Notes under the pieces: generated by a model
Database searches by the model: none
The model's input: the letters and a program-made list of their open reading frames with translations, nothing else
What the model was told of the DNA's origin: nothing
Translations under genes and position numbers: made by a program
From: Hemicentrotus pulcherrimus
Lineage: Eukaryota; Echinodermata; Echinoidea; Camarodonta; Strongylocentrotidae
DNA length: 64,000 nucleotides
Reading direction: 5' to 3'
Assembly: GCA_003118195.1 (NCBI GenBank)
Contig: BEXV01000317.1
Location: 178,735 to 242,734 of the forward strand
Shown: in pieces, positions 12,901 through 27,900 of the stretch
Layout: each line of letters begins with the position of its first letter
How positions within the stretch are numbered: position 1 is the first letter of the stretch

Positions 12901-15900
12901 ATTTATTCAATAAGAATCCATATACAGTTGTATTTATTTATCTTCTTCTTTTTTGCTTTAAAATCCTTCGCCATAGGCATAATGCTGGCACTGTATTTAT
13001 TACAACCCAATGTTATCCAAATGTATTATTTCTTATTATGTAGAACTATAGAGTGGTGAAGTGTGACGTCATCAAAAATCTATTTTTAGAATTTCTCAAT
13101 TTTTTCTTCATTTTCCGAAAGAGCATCAAAAACAATGTCCAAATGTCGAAAACCAATTAAATATTTTAAGTATTGGCTGAGATATGACCATTTGAATGAT
13201 GTCCTGTAGGGACTCAGTGTTATATGCTCTGGCTCATAATGGTTAGGAGCCAGAGCATATAACACTGAGTTCCCATAGGCAAACTTTTTATTCAGATGGT
13301 CATATCTCAGCCATTACTCAACATATTCAATTTGTTTTGGACATTTGGACATTATTTTTGATGCTCTTTCGGAAAATGAAGAAAAAAATTGAGAAATTCT
13401 AAAAATAGATTTTTATGAAGTCACAGCTTCGGTACTCTATAGACGGGCAGCATACTGTACATGCCCATATTATTATCGGTATGTGTGCATTCCATAGGCC
13501 CTTTGTCTGATAATGTAATTTTTTTTAAAGGCTACTTTGAATACATATAACATATGTAGAAAACTTCAACCTGCATGAAATTCTCTAGGTTAAACCATCT
13601 TATTTTATGGCACATTTCACATTAAAGCTACATGTACATGTGTATGCCCTCAGATCACCATATCCTTTCACATACACTGTCCAGGTAGAAGTGGAAAGAA
13701 AGTGTAGTCAAAATGGCTACCACTGTGTTCCAAGCTGGTGGGTAACTTAATGACCATGCATGTATTATGCCTGTGCTGGTTGAGTGCTTGTGCATATATT
13801 GACAGCCAAGATGCATTTTCTCTTGATTGTCTTCACCCTGTGTTGACCCATTGGTCAGGTTGCTTTTTCCTATCAGACAGGCTGTGTTTGGCAATACGAT
13901 TAGTGAATATACATGTACATACATGTACTGTCTCTTCAAAGCCAGCAGTGTGTTAACTCTACATTTCATAGCAATAATTCAACATACTTCTGACCCATAA
14001 AGATAATACATGTGTATGTATGTCAACAAAAAATAATCCCTAGTTTTTTGTAGACCTGTGTACATTTTTATAAAGGAGAGATCTCCTTTTCATATTTTTT
14101 TCATGTGAAAAGCCACATCTCAAATACAATACAGTGTACCTTTTTGTATACAAAATCTCTAATACATTACACATACATTGTATTGTATGTATTTTATAAT
14201 TGATGATATCAGGATATTTGATTATAAACCATGTCAAGAAATATCTGGTACATACATGTAGCACATTTCAGTAGAATAATAATAATTGATATCATATCCC
14301 TTATATTTGAATTACTGCTAGGGATCTCTGAATGGTTTAAGACAATTGAATCGTGTAGTGTAAATTCCTTTAATACACTTTGCACTTGGTACCTGTACAT
14401 GTACACTATGTGCATATGGAGTGCAAGGATTTGTATGCAGATACATGCACATTGTACAAGTTGGTAGACAACCCTTCTGTTGTAGGCCTATCATGTGACT
14501 GGAAACTCACCCTGTAAATTTTAAATAGGTTTTGTGTGAAGTGTACATGTACATGTAAGTGTTTTGAAGAAAGCAGGTCTATATTGAACTGTGATGTCTG
14601 TACATTGGTCTCAGCAAATAAAAAATCATTGTTTTGTCTTGAGTTAAAAAAAGGAAACCCCATAATTCTATAAGTTGTAAAAGCTTGTGAGTCAGATCAT
14701 ACATTTTTATTCTTAGTACTTTTGATTTTAGTGCAGACCATAGACTGATAACAGGAAGTTATATTAAAACTAATAAACTATATTTGAGGTGCATTTGCAA
14801 CAAATTTATAATTATGCCTCCTGCCTACATAGCTTCATATCAGCATATGATTCAATATGATCGTCTTTTCAAATTTGAAGTCATGCAACTCTGGCAGGCA
14901 TATTTCGAATGACGCAGGAGTTCAACATATTGGTTGCCATGGTTATCTCAGTTGACAGATCTCCCATTACGTCTGGTTGTGTGTCTGTGATTGTGTATCC
15001 ACATTTACTTGGCCGAAATTCAGATTTACTCTCACTTACTTCACGGCCCAAAGGAAATTGAGAATTGTGCTCTGAAAGATCAAATATAAAGGAGAATTTT
15101 ACACAGGAGCCCCTTTTCCCAGAGAATAAAATAATGTGTTTGATTCCATTTCTTTGATCAAGTTCAATATTGTCATATACCAATTGTTTTCCTCTGTACA
15201 ATACATCGCTCAACCGATGGAGATTCAGCCGTTGAGCACGATTTCCTAAGCTGCACACAATTATGATAGCACTCATTTAATGACACGTTTATTGCACATT
15301 GTTTTGATTGACCGTGTGACGTCACAATGCTTATCAGATAGTATTTTGCCTTAGATTCGACTTGATTAAGTTAAATCCTAAGATATTATCTGAATAAGAG
15401 TTAAGCCATAAAACTTAGCCAAGTAGAATTCTTATTAAAATACTTATTTAATCCGCATACTTAATTGAATACGGCCCCACTATATCATGTAAAATGCATT
15501 GCTAGTATTGTGAACTACGTTGTAAATACCAATTTATATTCAAAACCTGAATCATCTTTCATTTTGACTTGCCTAATTTTGCTTTAAGACTAGTTGAGAC
15601 ACTAATGGATTGGAAAATTGCCATGGATTGATAAATAGATCTTTTCAGTCCACTTAAATTTAACTGCAGTTCAATTTTGTTTATGTATAATAATCATAAT
15701 ATTGATATACCACTCCAGGTCAGCCGATATATATTTAGGGGAGATTTTTTTACTTCCTGAAGAAAAAAAGAAAAAAAAATCAATTTATATGCACTTTACA
15801 ATGTGTATCGGGATCAAGTTCTATTATCAACTTATGCATTGGAAGAAAAACAGAGTTATAAATCAGGTTATTATTTCATTAATTATACTGTTATTCAAAG

Positions 15901-18900
15901 TTTCAAGAAACGCTAGTCTTTGGGCCTACACTCTATGCCTAACCATATGGACTTAATTTTTGTAATGCAAGCAAGTCATACTTTACGTGCATATTGCCCG
16001 GAATCAAAGAGTGTAGTACGCAGTCATACATGTATGTACATGTACATGTATGTGAGAGACAGTTATGCATGTCTACCAGTTGGAACTAATGCTATGTACA
16101 TGTAGGCCTATATTATATGTGCAGTTTCCAAAACATGTTACATGTACATGTACATGTATGTGCAGTATCCTAACTATAAAGAAATCATAACGAACAACCA
16201 AGGAGTAATTATGCTGAACTTTACGTTGTGTACATGTAGGTCTATTATCAATGGACATACATTTGCAGACCTTGTAATGTGTGTCAAAATAAGAAGTAAG
16301 CAATCCAAAGTAAACATAGAAACTTTGAAGAAAAGTGCAGTTACACATATATCTATTCAAGCCTGAAACACAGCGCTGTAGAGATAACCTGTAAACCCTG
16401 GCCTTGACTTCATTAAAAACAAGAAAATAATAGCCATGTTCACATGGGACAGTCATTAACTTAACAGTCATAGTTTCAAACTACGAGCTAGGCAAGAAAA
16501 AAAAAATTGAATTACAGGTACTAACTGGCATAACCTACAAGTTAATAGCATTGTACAGCACATAACTTTGAGTGAGGACCAATTGAGCTGACTATAAGAT
16601 TTAATCCATAAATTTCATTTGTAATATCCTCCTTGTTCATACCAAGATTGTGTCTGCACAGTCTGTATTACTACAAGAAACCTTGAAGTTTAGAACCATG
16701 ACCTAAACTTTAAGTTTACAGACTTTCGTGTGAACCTACAGTAACTGGTGTGCATCAATACTGTTGTCATATTTGTGATGGTACTGGGCAGGTCAGTTAC
16801 AGTTAAATACATATATATTTAAGATAGGCAATGTTTTGTTGTTGTTAGGTGGCCTTGGCAGCTGATATGAAATACTTGTCAACAATATACTCTGACTCTT
16901 GAGAGAAATGACCATTATCAATATTATTGTTGAAAAAAATATGGATGCAGCATCAATATTTAGATTTAAAATAAAGGTAACAAACCATCAGCATGGGCTT
17001 AATAACAATATGAAAGATGATAGTGTACTGGGAATAAGTATTACAGAAATAAGGATCTTACGGTTGTACCTCCAAAAAATTATAAGAAATTCTGAAGCTG
17101 TATCCCAGTATTAGTATAACGGTTTTGAAGAATAAAAACTGATATCAACATTATGGCCTACATGTACATGCACGTTTTATCTCTAAAAGATGAAACTGAA
17201 GTAACAGATCTATCTGCTGGTATTATCGAATGACAACAAAGATGCATACAAACAATGTACATGTGTAACGTCACTGGGCCTAGTCTTATACAAGTTCAGC
17301 TTGATATTTTGTCTCTTTGGAACCAGAAGGTCTTCACCTCTGTTTAAAATAATATGACACAATGCCCTTCTGACTTCAAATAGATGATTGGTTGCTACCC
17401 GGTTTCCTATTAATGGCAGCTCCTGGCCTAACAATTGTGCGGTAGGCAATCATGATTTTGTGATTTATTGGAGGATGTACAATCAATATGGATCAATTAC
17501 ATTTTAATCGAGATGGGGCACTGATTATCTCTTTTTGGGTGTCAAATAAAGCAGTATGTTAAACAAAATAAAATGAATTAAAACTGTCCAGTTTTATATC
17601 ACTATAATAGCTACAAAATTTACCTACACTGTATGGACCGAAGTCACTAAAAAACTACACTGGACTCTAACCCTGAACCCAGGGTCCATGCTGAACCTAA
17701 CCTAACCTAAAATTTGATACTAATAGCAACCCAAACCCTAACCAGGGACTTGTGAAGTCCCTGCCCTAACTTTACATGCAAATATGTTATGAAGTAAAAC
17801 CCAAAGCACATGTTGCCAGAGCAAATGTTTTAAAACAATGTTTGAAGTGCAGATAAAGTGGAAGAGAGTTATTTGATCTGAATTTGCAGCCGATTTGAAA
17901 GAGATTGTGAAAATTTCCCGGAACTAGGAGGAAGGAATTGACTTCCTTTCGGTTATCCCATTGAGCGTTGTTTGCTTTTTGGAAATCACATGGTTTGGCA
18001 TCAGTTTGCAGATATTGTTTGGGGATTATGCTGATATCATGAGACACAATTATGAGCAGTTTTCAGGGATTTCAACAATTTTTTTGACTTGTGTTATTTT
18101 AAGATTAAATATCCATTTACAAGGCTCTTGACTTGGGAAAAATGTTATTTTTTGAAAATAAACATTGACATTCATATTTCTTTGGTACATTGCAATGCAA
18201 AATTAGTTTGGATTTAACATAATTATACTGGTAGTATAAAAAGAATATAGTAACACATACTGTATGCATCTCATGTTTTGACAACTGAGTACAGTACATA
18301 AAAACTTTTTCTTCAAGTTAACAAACAAAAAAGGAAATAGTGACCTGGGGCATGCATGTATATCAATCAAATTGAAATATTATAGTCATGAAGACTACAG
18401 TGTAGTATGCTTGCAAGTTCAATAACTGTCTAGACAATTTTTATACAAGATTTGCGATATGACACCAAGAGGGATTTTAGTCTACCGTAATCTAGTGAGC
18501 TTGAGTTTGTATGATTTTATTATTTTTCTCAATTTACAGTATTGAAAATGAAAAAAAATTGCAATTTTTGTTCAAATGTTTCATGCTCTCTTGTCAAAAT
18601 CAGGATATGAAAATCATGAAGTATTATGGACTGAAGTGATACAATATGTTTAGATTTGTTTTCTACAAATCATCTTCTCTATATGACACTTAAAGATGAA
18701 GTTGAGTTCTGGTCATGCGATTGAATTGTAAAAGAAACGTTGTGGAATCGACCAGAAAAGGTTGATCATCTAGCATATAAGAATTTGTGTGTATTGCAAG
18801 GTTCTGGAATCATCAAAATGATAACAAATTTGGCCAAGTCTTAGTAAAGTTACAAACACTGTACACAGAAAGATGTATATGGGACTACACAAACACGTGG

Positions 18901-21900
18901 CGTAAAAAACCTACCCCCCTCCCTGAGTTTTATGGTGAACATGACATATTTAGAATATGAAGGCATTTGAAGAGCCATGCTTTCAGGGAACATGTCTTAT
19001 CTGATGTTCTTCCACACTTGTATAATAAGAATGATAAAGTTCACAAATTATTTTTCACCTCTTCCCAGAACTCAACCTTCTCTTTAACATGTACATGTAT
19101 CTTTTATGTACAAATTTTGAATCAAAGTGTTTTTGATACAAAAATACATTGTACATCTTAAAATTCAAGATCCAACCACTGTGACTTACAGTGCATCATG
19201 AAAGTTGGTATTAGCAAATGAACAGGTGAACACCTACATGTGATTTGCAAGAGATATACTTAAGCCACTACAAGAGGGAATATAACAGTGTCGTAATTCT
19301 GAATTTCCTGATTGGACTATGATCCTTGGACCTTTGCACCCTTTGGGATTTATTCTTGATAACAAAAATAGACACAATATTTTGTTCAGAGTGCAGACAG
19401 GAGTGGTAAATTTGCTCAATCAGAAGTTTGCAAACAGGAACAAGTTTTATTGATTTCCCTTTGTTGACTGCTCTGCCCTCAATTCCAGTTATAAATGTCT
19501 TCTAAAGGAAACCCTACATTCTGAAAGATAAATATTCATAAATCCTACTAAGCCTTGTTGTCAACTAACTACTATTAATTTTGGGCATGTAATTACATGT
19601 AGTTAACAATTATGTTACCAGGTAATTTTCTGATGTACACAGACAATATAATAAAATATGTACATGTATATCAATTTTATCACATGGATTTCTATGAAAT
19701 TTTTCCTCCATACCAAAAAGGGGGAGGGCTATTTTAGGGCTACTTTTATAGAAAATTAAACAATATTCTTTTTCCCCAAACGGGCTCCTTTCATTCAGTT
19801 TGACTTCACAATTCAGGGCACAATGCTTCCAGCTTCTTTTCTATTGTTTACTAATGTTTACTTTCAGTTGCTGTACTTTCTGAACATACCTCATCCCAAA
19901 ACACCATGATTCATGTATCTATTGAATCGGATATGACCTCATACCATTCAAGTCCTAAGAATTTTTAAAGAAAGTGACACATTCTTAACATGCTATCATT
20001 CTTGGATTACTATTCATGTATTGCCAGTCACCACAACATAGAGAAATTTCTTCAATTCTTAATAGAGCCATTCAAATGGTTGGGTCCATGTAAAATTGGA
20101 GGACAAATTAATATGTTTGATGTTATGTACTTTCAGTTGGTTATACAGCTTCTGGGAACCAACATGTGATGAGTCAATGCACATGCAATTGAGTTATTGT
20201 AATAATTCATTCAATCATTGCGATAAAGGTATTGTCACATTGTGACTAATCTCAGTCATCACCCTTTGTGTATTACATGAAGGTGTCAAATATGGATGAT
20301 TTCTGCTGGTCTAACAGAACAGGATTGGGAATTAAAAAATGTTGATGTTTTGTTTTATCTAGTTTTCATGGTGATTAGATTAGGAATCTCCTGTACATTA
20401 AGGCAAACATGTACATGTAACTCTGTTTTTATGCTGCGCTCTGTTCTCTGTAGAAGTATTCCTGGTAGGCCTACATTTGGAGAATTATACGGGCCTAAAA
20501 TTGTGCAGAATAAAGATATAGATATAGATAAAGATAAAGTTTTAGATATATATATAGATACATGTACATGTATTATCAAAAGAACAATTTTATTTTGTTG
20601 AGAATAAATCATTGTCTGCCTCCATGAAGGTGTAACAGTTACATTGTCAGTGACAGTAACGGCCATCTTGGTCTTGGAGTTAATCTGACATTTGTTACCC
20701 TGACAATTGCTCAACCTATATTTTGTCAAAGGGATAGGGTTAGGGTTAAGGTTGCGATTGGTTTTTAGGTTAGGGTTGGAGTTGGAGTTAGTAATAGGTG
20801 TAGTGTTGGGTCCGTGGTTAAAATTTGGTTGGTACAGGAAATTACAGGGAAGCAGTATGTCGCAGGAGCACATGTTGTAAAACACATTTGAAAAAGATTT
20901 TTTGTCATTACCGTAAATCTCCGTGTATAAGACGCACTTTTATGACGCCGAAAAAAATTGAAAGTCGGGGGTGCGTCTTATTTTAGTTTTGATTTATGGC
21001 GCTATGCCTGGCAATGTCTCCCAGTTCAGTAATCAGTGTGTTAATTCACCACTCGGAAACTACAACAACACTCAAATTTGTCTGTCATCTTGGTTTGAAA
21101 GTAATGCATGACTATTGATGTTTGGCATATTAGAACACAGTGCTTCTGCATCTACATGTACTAGGTGTTGTGAAGAGGCTGGTGTGGGACACGTGGTATC
21201 ATGAAGCCTATTACTATTATTTGTGACAAGTTTACAACTTCAACTGCACCTCAATGTAAAATGAAGGTCCTTCCCCGTGTGGGTTTTCGGCAACAAAACA
21301 ACAACAACAACAAAACAAAAAACATTTCCCCCCCCCCCAAAAAAAATTAAAAAATAGGGGTGCGTCTTATACACAGGTGCGTCTTATACATGGAGATTTA
21401 CGGTATGTTTATAGTCCCAAGTACACTGAACTTCCTGTTAGTCAATGGACCTTCTTTGTCCTTCTTCTCCAACTTTCCCTTATCGCATGCGGACATAAGC
21501 TCTGTCTGCCTTCGTTCATGTATGAGTGCACGTTCCAGTTGAGCGTTCTTTACTAAACTGAAGGGTTTGAACCATTTATTGTGTGAATATGTGTGGAGGA
21601 AAGAGAGTCTACTTCAGCTGAACATTAAGCCAATTAAATGTCACACCACTAACATTGCTCGAAACATCTCAATTATGGTAATACATGCCGTATAGTGTAA
21701 ATGCGTGCCACCTGGAAACATGCCCTGTAATTCATCATTTATGTTGGTATCAGATGAAGTTAAATCTGTAAATAAAAACATTGTGCTAAATCCTTGATGA
21801 TCTCACCATGGAATCTAAATCTAACACATGCTCAAGACCTAATTTGTCAAAGATATGGATTCCATTTCCCTTTTGTTTGTGATGGGTTATCTTTAGGTTT

Positions 21901-24900
21901 AGGGTTAGGATTACATTAGGTGTAGTGTTAAGGGGTTTCTGTCTGTGGCTACTTACCTACCGGTATTGATATTCTAAAACGGCTGGATTGTAAAACAGAA
22001 TTTAAGTATTAATTGCTTTATAATCTACCAGACAATCAAAAGAAAATTAGTTTGAAATTAAATTTCTGCTGCAAACTTCCTTTGTGCACAAGTGTGGAAT
22101 ACAGTACAGCCACTAGGCATTTCGGCTCATCACAAAAGATGAGCTAAAGGGGAAGTAATTATTAAATAATTGAAGTCATGAATGAAATTGAAGAGAAAAT
22201 TGCTGTTCTTTTACCCAGTAGCATATAGGCCCCTATGCTTTAGATTGAGAAAATGATTTTGTTGAATTTTAAAGGAGCTACAAGCATCCTTCTAATGTGA
22301 ATGAAGTGAAATACCCGTAGTGTGGGTATGTTCTGAAGACTTAAAGGAGACATGAATGGTTTAGTTGACTGGAAAATACAATCTGTCCTTAAACGTTTTG
22401 ACAAGGATTTCAGTCCCGATTTTTATCCCCGATTTTTTCCTTCAGTAATTTAAATAGCCCATTTGGGGACCTAAAGAGCACAATGTAGCCTACATTTAAT
22501 GATTGTTTTTTTGCCACTCTGTCAGTATTTTATCTGCATTGATAAATCTGTTTTGACAAGTCCCAATTTTAGACTTAGGGATAATTTACACACTGTATGA
22601 CTTCAACTCTGATGTACCTTTGTACAGCAATCACTTTTCATGAAGAAAATTTGTGTGAGGCCAACTTGACCTGAGGTAACCCACTGGGTTCATAGAAAAC
22701 TATTGTTTGCTTTGTAGGATGACACCGTTTGGATAGGGTCGTATGATGTCATACAAGGGTCAAATCAGTAGGATCAGTCAGTTTGAATACCAATTGTATG
22801 ATTCATAATTCCATGTAAAAATTATATTTTTTAGTTTCTATTTAACTTTTTTGAAGTAAAAATGAAAGTGGTTGAATTGTACATTTTTTCAGTGCATCCT
22901 GATCTTCACTTAGTGTTGCTTAAAGGGAGTAGACTCCCACATGAAGAGGCTACATGTATATCAATTCATTTGCTAAAAGAGAAAATTCTGCTCTATGTTT
23001 CTTTGTATCGTATAAATTTCTGTCTGTCATGATTGTACATTTGTATAGTCATCTATAGCTGTGTTGAATTGGTCAGACTATCCTTAATAAAAGTTTGTTT
23101 CATACTTTCATAGGGTAAAAGTAAACAAGATAGCTTTATTTTGAATCATTGTTTACATTACAATTGTCTAGAATTGGACTATTTCCAAGTGATCAATACA
23201 TGCATGTGAATACACTTTGATCCTTTTGCAGTCTTGGCAGACTTGAGCTTGAACTTGAAGTTGGTCCTGTACATGTATGTCAAGTGCTTCTGCCTCATAA
23301 ATATAAATTAAAATCTATAAAGTTCAAGGAAATGTACTGTAATAAAAGCAGAGTAAGGATTAAAGCTAAAAAAAGTAGTTGTAAAACAAGAGTGCATTAG
23401 GAATATTCTGGGAATAAAGAATCTGTGGATTCCTCAGTGTCCCATGATTTTCATGTACATGTTGATGTACATGTACAACATTTAGTACACTGTCTCTTTG
23501 GACTGGAGCGAGAAGGGCACATTATACTTTAACATGGAGTTAAAGGGATCGTTTAACAATATTAAATCTGAGATACACGGTCCTACATATTACCAATGTC
23601 TGTGATATGGTGTAATATTGAAGCCTTAAAAAAATTGCGCTTTAAAATTATCAAGAAGTGCCTCAAAAAAGTAAAAATCTTTAGGTGACCGGATTTACCA
23701 TACTCATTTTCCCCAATGTAGTGCTATGAAAACCGTCAGGCGAACGGTTTTCAAAATTGTTAATTCCAATCATAAATATCTTGATAATCAGACAGGCGAT
23801 CGGCTTGTAAAAGTCATTGGGTTTCTGACTGACCCAAAGGTTTATAATTATCATTGCAGCATGAGCTAAATCCAGAATTTTGTTTCAGAATCTGAGACAA
23901 AGTTACTGAATCCCTTTAAAGGTACTATGGCTCTGAATATATGACTTGTTGTTGAATGAATAATAGAAGGGGGGAATGATGATGATGGGAGGGAGATGGT
24001 GGGAACATATGATGATGGGAAAGGGGATGGTTGGAACATATGATGGCATTTAAAAACACATTGGAACATTATAGGCGATTGTGGAGATAAGGAATGAGGG
24101 TGTTCTCTGAATGGTTTACACATGTAGGGCCTAATCGTTGAGAATGTAGTAATGGAGTCACTACATGAGTAATATAAACATAAGTGCCTTACATCTGGAA
24201 TTTCACATGGAATAAACATGTCGAGTAAAGCCAGAAACCTTTTATTCTACACAATGGTAGTCTGTGTTTTGTATCAAATGTCTTTTCTACATAGATGCAT
24301 TTTGTAGGCGACATTTATTGTACGGTATGTAAGCCCACATGAGGAGATGTACATGTATGAATAGTGTAGTCTGAAATATGTGGCACCAATGTTTTATGGT
24401 TAATAATACCTACATGTTTAGGTGTATTTAAAAAATGTGTAGGCAATTATTCTGTTGTTCCACCTTTAATGAAATTTATAAACTTAAATCTATTTGGTGA
24501 CTTTGGTCACAGGTCAGGATCTACCCAATTTTCAGACATTATTTAGGAGAAGGAAATCTTATTTTGAGGCATAGGCCTACATGTTTAAGTATATTATGCC
24601 CCCAACCAACCCAGTTCTTTTCTTGACTGGTTTAGATGCGAGGTTGAAGGTCTTACTGGATGTTGTTGGGTCACCATGGTAACTGGATACAGTAGAGCTG
24701 GGGTACGCAGAGTGGGCACAATCCAATGAATAACAAATGTGACCAAATGAAAAGTCAGCCATACATATATATTTCAAAGATACATCCATTATTTTTGCAC
24801 TGTTAAGTAAAATAATGAGATACGCATTACCGGGGTAGCCTACATGTGGGCCTATATGTAGTTATTTAATGTTAGTTGTAAATAGTTTTGTAAGCAGTTT

Positions 24901-27900
24901 TCTTAAAACAGTGGTAGGCTTTTCTTAGCTGCAGTCATAAGATGATCAGTGATCATTACAGGTCTATAAATCTACTCTGGTTCCCGGACTACACTGTACA
25001 TAAGTTTTAACATTGCTGCTGACAACCGATTCTCAAGCAGTGCAAATTTTCTGGCCGAGTAAACTGTTTACATTATATGTTGTACACAAACAAATGTCAT
25101 TTCTGAATTTGCAATTTTACAGTATTGAGCCGAATGCACAGTTCCTTATACACAGACCTCTTCAAGTGAATATCGAGTACTACTACGCTGAGACAGTGTA
25201 AAAAATATGCAGCCTACTTAGCAAATCGCTGCTTGAGATGCTAATGACCTTTAGACAAGCAGAGTTAGATTTCATATGACTACAATATTCTTGGCATTTC
25301 TCTCTTCCTGTTTCCCTTCTTTATGCCTTATAATTGCTGATTTAATCTGTCACAAGTAATGGCGTGCCTCTGTCTACTTCCTCAGATCTCTTTCATTTCA
25401 AAGGTGTTTTTCTTCTCCTTATATATTATAGGCCTTATAGGCCTTATATAGGTCTACTTGGCTCATCTGATTTCTATCAGAAAGATCGTCACCTTCCCCT
25501 CATGAATGCTAATACTGTCATTCACAGTAAAAAGCTCTTACTGATGATAATGGCATGGAAAGCAAGTTCTCCAACTTGGGTCTTAACTCTTGTTTAGACT
25601 ATCAACAAGACTGTTGATATTTGAAATGGTACTTATTATCTTTTTTCACACCAACACCAAACAGACATCAGACTGAACAAAAATAATACATTACATCTAT
25701 GGCCAAGAATTTGGCGGTTTGGAATCGGTCTAAAGTACTTTTGGAGTCTAAAGTTGGTTTAGTGTTTTTTTACTGAGGTATGACCTGGTTCCACATTAAC
25801 ATTTTTCACAGAGGTTTCAATTAGAAATTTCAGGATCTGTGTACATGGGGACCCTCTGTTGAAATAATCAAAATTTGGGTGTCCCGACTCCCGAGTTAGA
25901 ATTTGGGGGACTTGTGTGCATTGGGCACCGACCGATTAGTGTCAAGCTCACTCATTGGTAAAGCACAAATATAAATTAATGGGCTTCTAACTGAATACTG
26001 TGTGTACTATATAATATGAATGATGGCAAAAATATCGCATACGTATACTATTGCCCAAAGCTCTTCCAGTATCCAACCTACAATGTGCATACATTGTAAA
26101 TGATTGTACATCACTAAATGTATGCCCTACCCAAATTGCCTCTCCCCTTGGCCCAAATCCTTTGCTTTGGTGTTATTTATATTTCAAAGAGGACTCCTCA
26201 AACACGTCATTCTGCAAATTTGACTCCATTTTGGTTTACCACGGAAGCATAATAGCACATTTCATGCTTTACTAGCAGTCAATGAGTCCGATATTCTTCA
26301 TGAATTGGTAGCTGTATTGTAAAATATTGCTGAGCTCATTCTTCACGAATATCACAGAGCCAGGACTTGTTCCAGATTTTGATTCAACTTGCTAAGTCAT
26401 TATTGTCAGGGTCCTCTCTTCTTTTTTGTGTGTGTGTCTAGCCTACATGTAGGAAATGTATTGAGAACCCAATATTTGTTGACTTCTGTGTGTCAGGGTT
26501 GAAGGCAACTGTACATTGATGTAAACAAGAATATGTGAAGGTATGTGACCATCAGTCATGCTTGAGATGACCGTAAAATTCTAATGACTTGATTTGTGCA
26601 AATTAGGTAATGTGTTCAAACATGATACATACATCCATAGAAGTTTATTTTGAAGAGACCCGCCTCAATTTTTTGTTGTTTGATATTCTTGTTTTTAAAT
26701 GAAAACGAATAACAATCAGGTGATATCCACATGGTTAATTAACAAAATCTTTAATATTATGCATTTTCACTTTTTTTGTAAGCCACTAAAGTGCATTAAA
26801 ATATACATTAAAATGTACATTTAAATGTACAAATTCAATGCAATTAATAATATTTGTATTGATTAGACCTAACAACATTTTGATGGATAGGAAATATAGC
26901 AAACATGAAATAACATCGAACCCCTTCTTCATTTTTTGAATATCTAGTCAGGAAACAAGGAATTCATGTTACTTGGTCTCATATAATATGTCCATTTCTT
27001 TTTCTCTCCAAAAATATTTAAAATGATTTCAGGTTATCCTGTCAGTTTACATGTGTCAAGTAAATCAAGAGTAACTCCTACATTGTACACACCGTTTTTC
27101 TTTCCTTGAAGCATGGTTTTATTTTGCCGAAGCAGACTTTTACTGCCTTGCGTGTGAACACGGCTTTATGAATTCAAATTATTCCCTGCCTGCATGCATG
27201 TGTAACAGTGTAAATCCCAGGTCAGTGAGATGGCTGCCTGGACTGTGATGATACATTATGTATGGATTCTACTCTAGATGCCTTACATACTGAGGGGATT
27301 TATTCTATTTCTTGTAGAGCATGATGCATTTAGATTGATAGTATAGCTAAAAGCATTGGATATCTGTATTCAGTCAGTACTCTTGTAGTGAAAACAAGAG
27401 GTCATATTGATGCATTTACGTATCTACATTATTATTATTATTATTATTATTTATTAGGCCAATCATAAAAGCACAATACAAATACATTTTGACAGATCAT
27501 GCAATACATAAACAATACCAGAGGAAAAGGGAGGGAGCAACGTGTGGGCCAGGGCTCACAAAAGTGAAATTCGACACTATTACCCGGAGGCATGTGAGCC
27601 CTCACATGTTGCTCCCAAATAAACTTATATATAAACGTAACATTGACTTACATACAATATTGCACATTGTTTGAAAAAAATACATCTTAACTACCCCCCC
27701 CCCCCCTCCAAGAACTAAAACAAAAATGACAAATGTATTACATCGCATATCACTTAGATGTAGCAAGGAAATTATAATCATTATGATACAAGCGGCATTA
27801 TAATAAAGTAATGAGAGTTCAAGATAACGAGTAATGGAGGCTGGTATCTTCAACAGGGTTGAGAAAAATCATTAAAATCAGACATAGTGTATTAGTTATT

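Noticed and set aside
17665..17745. Interstitial telomere array
   Set aside because: Only a few CCTAA/CCCTAA units, degenerate and short; no true array.
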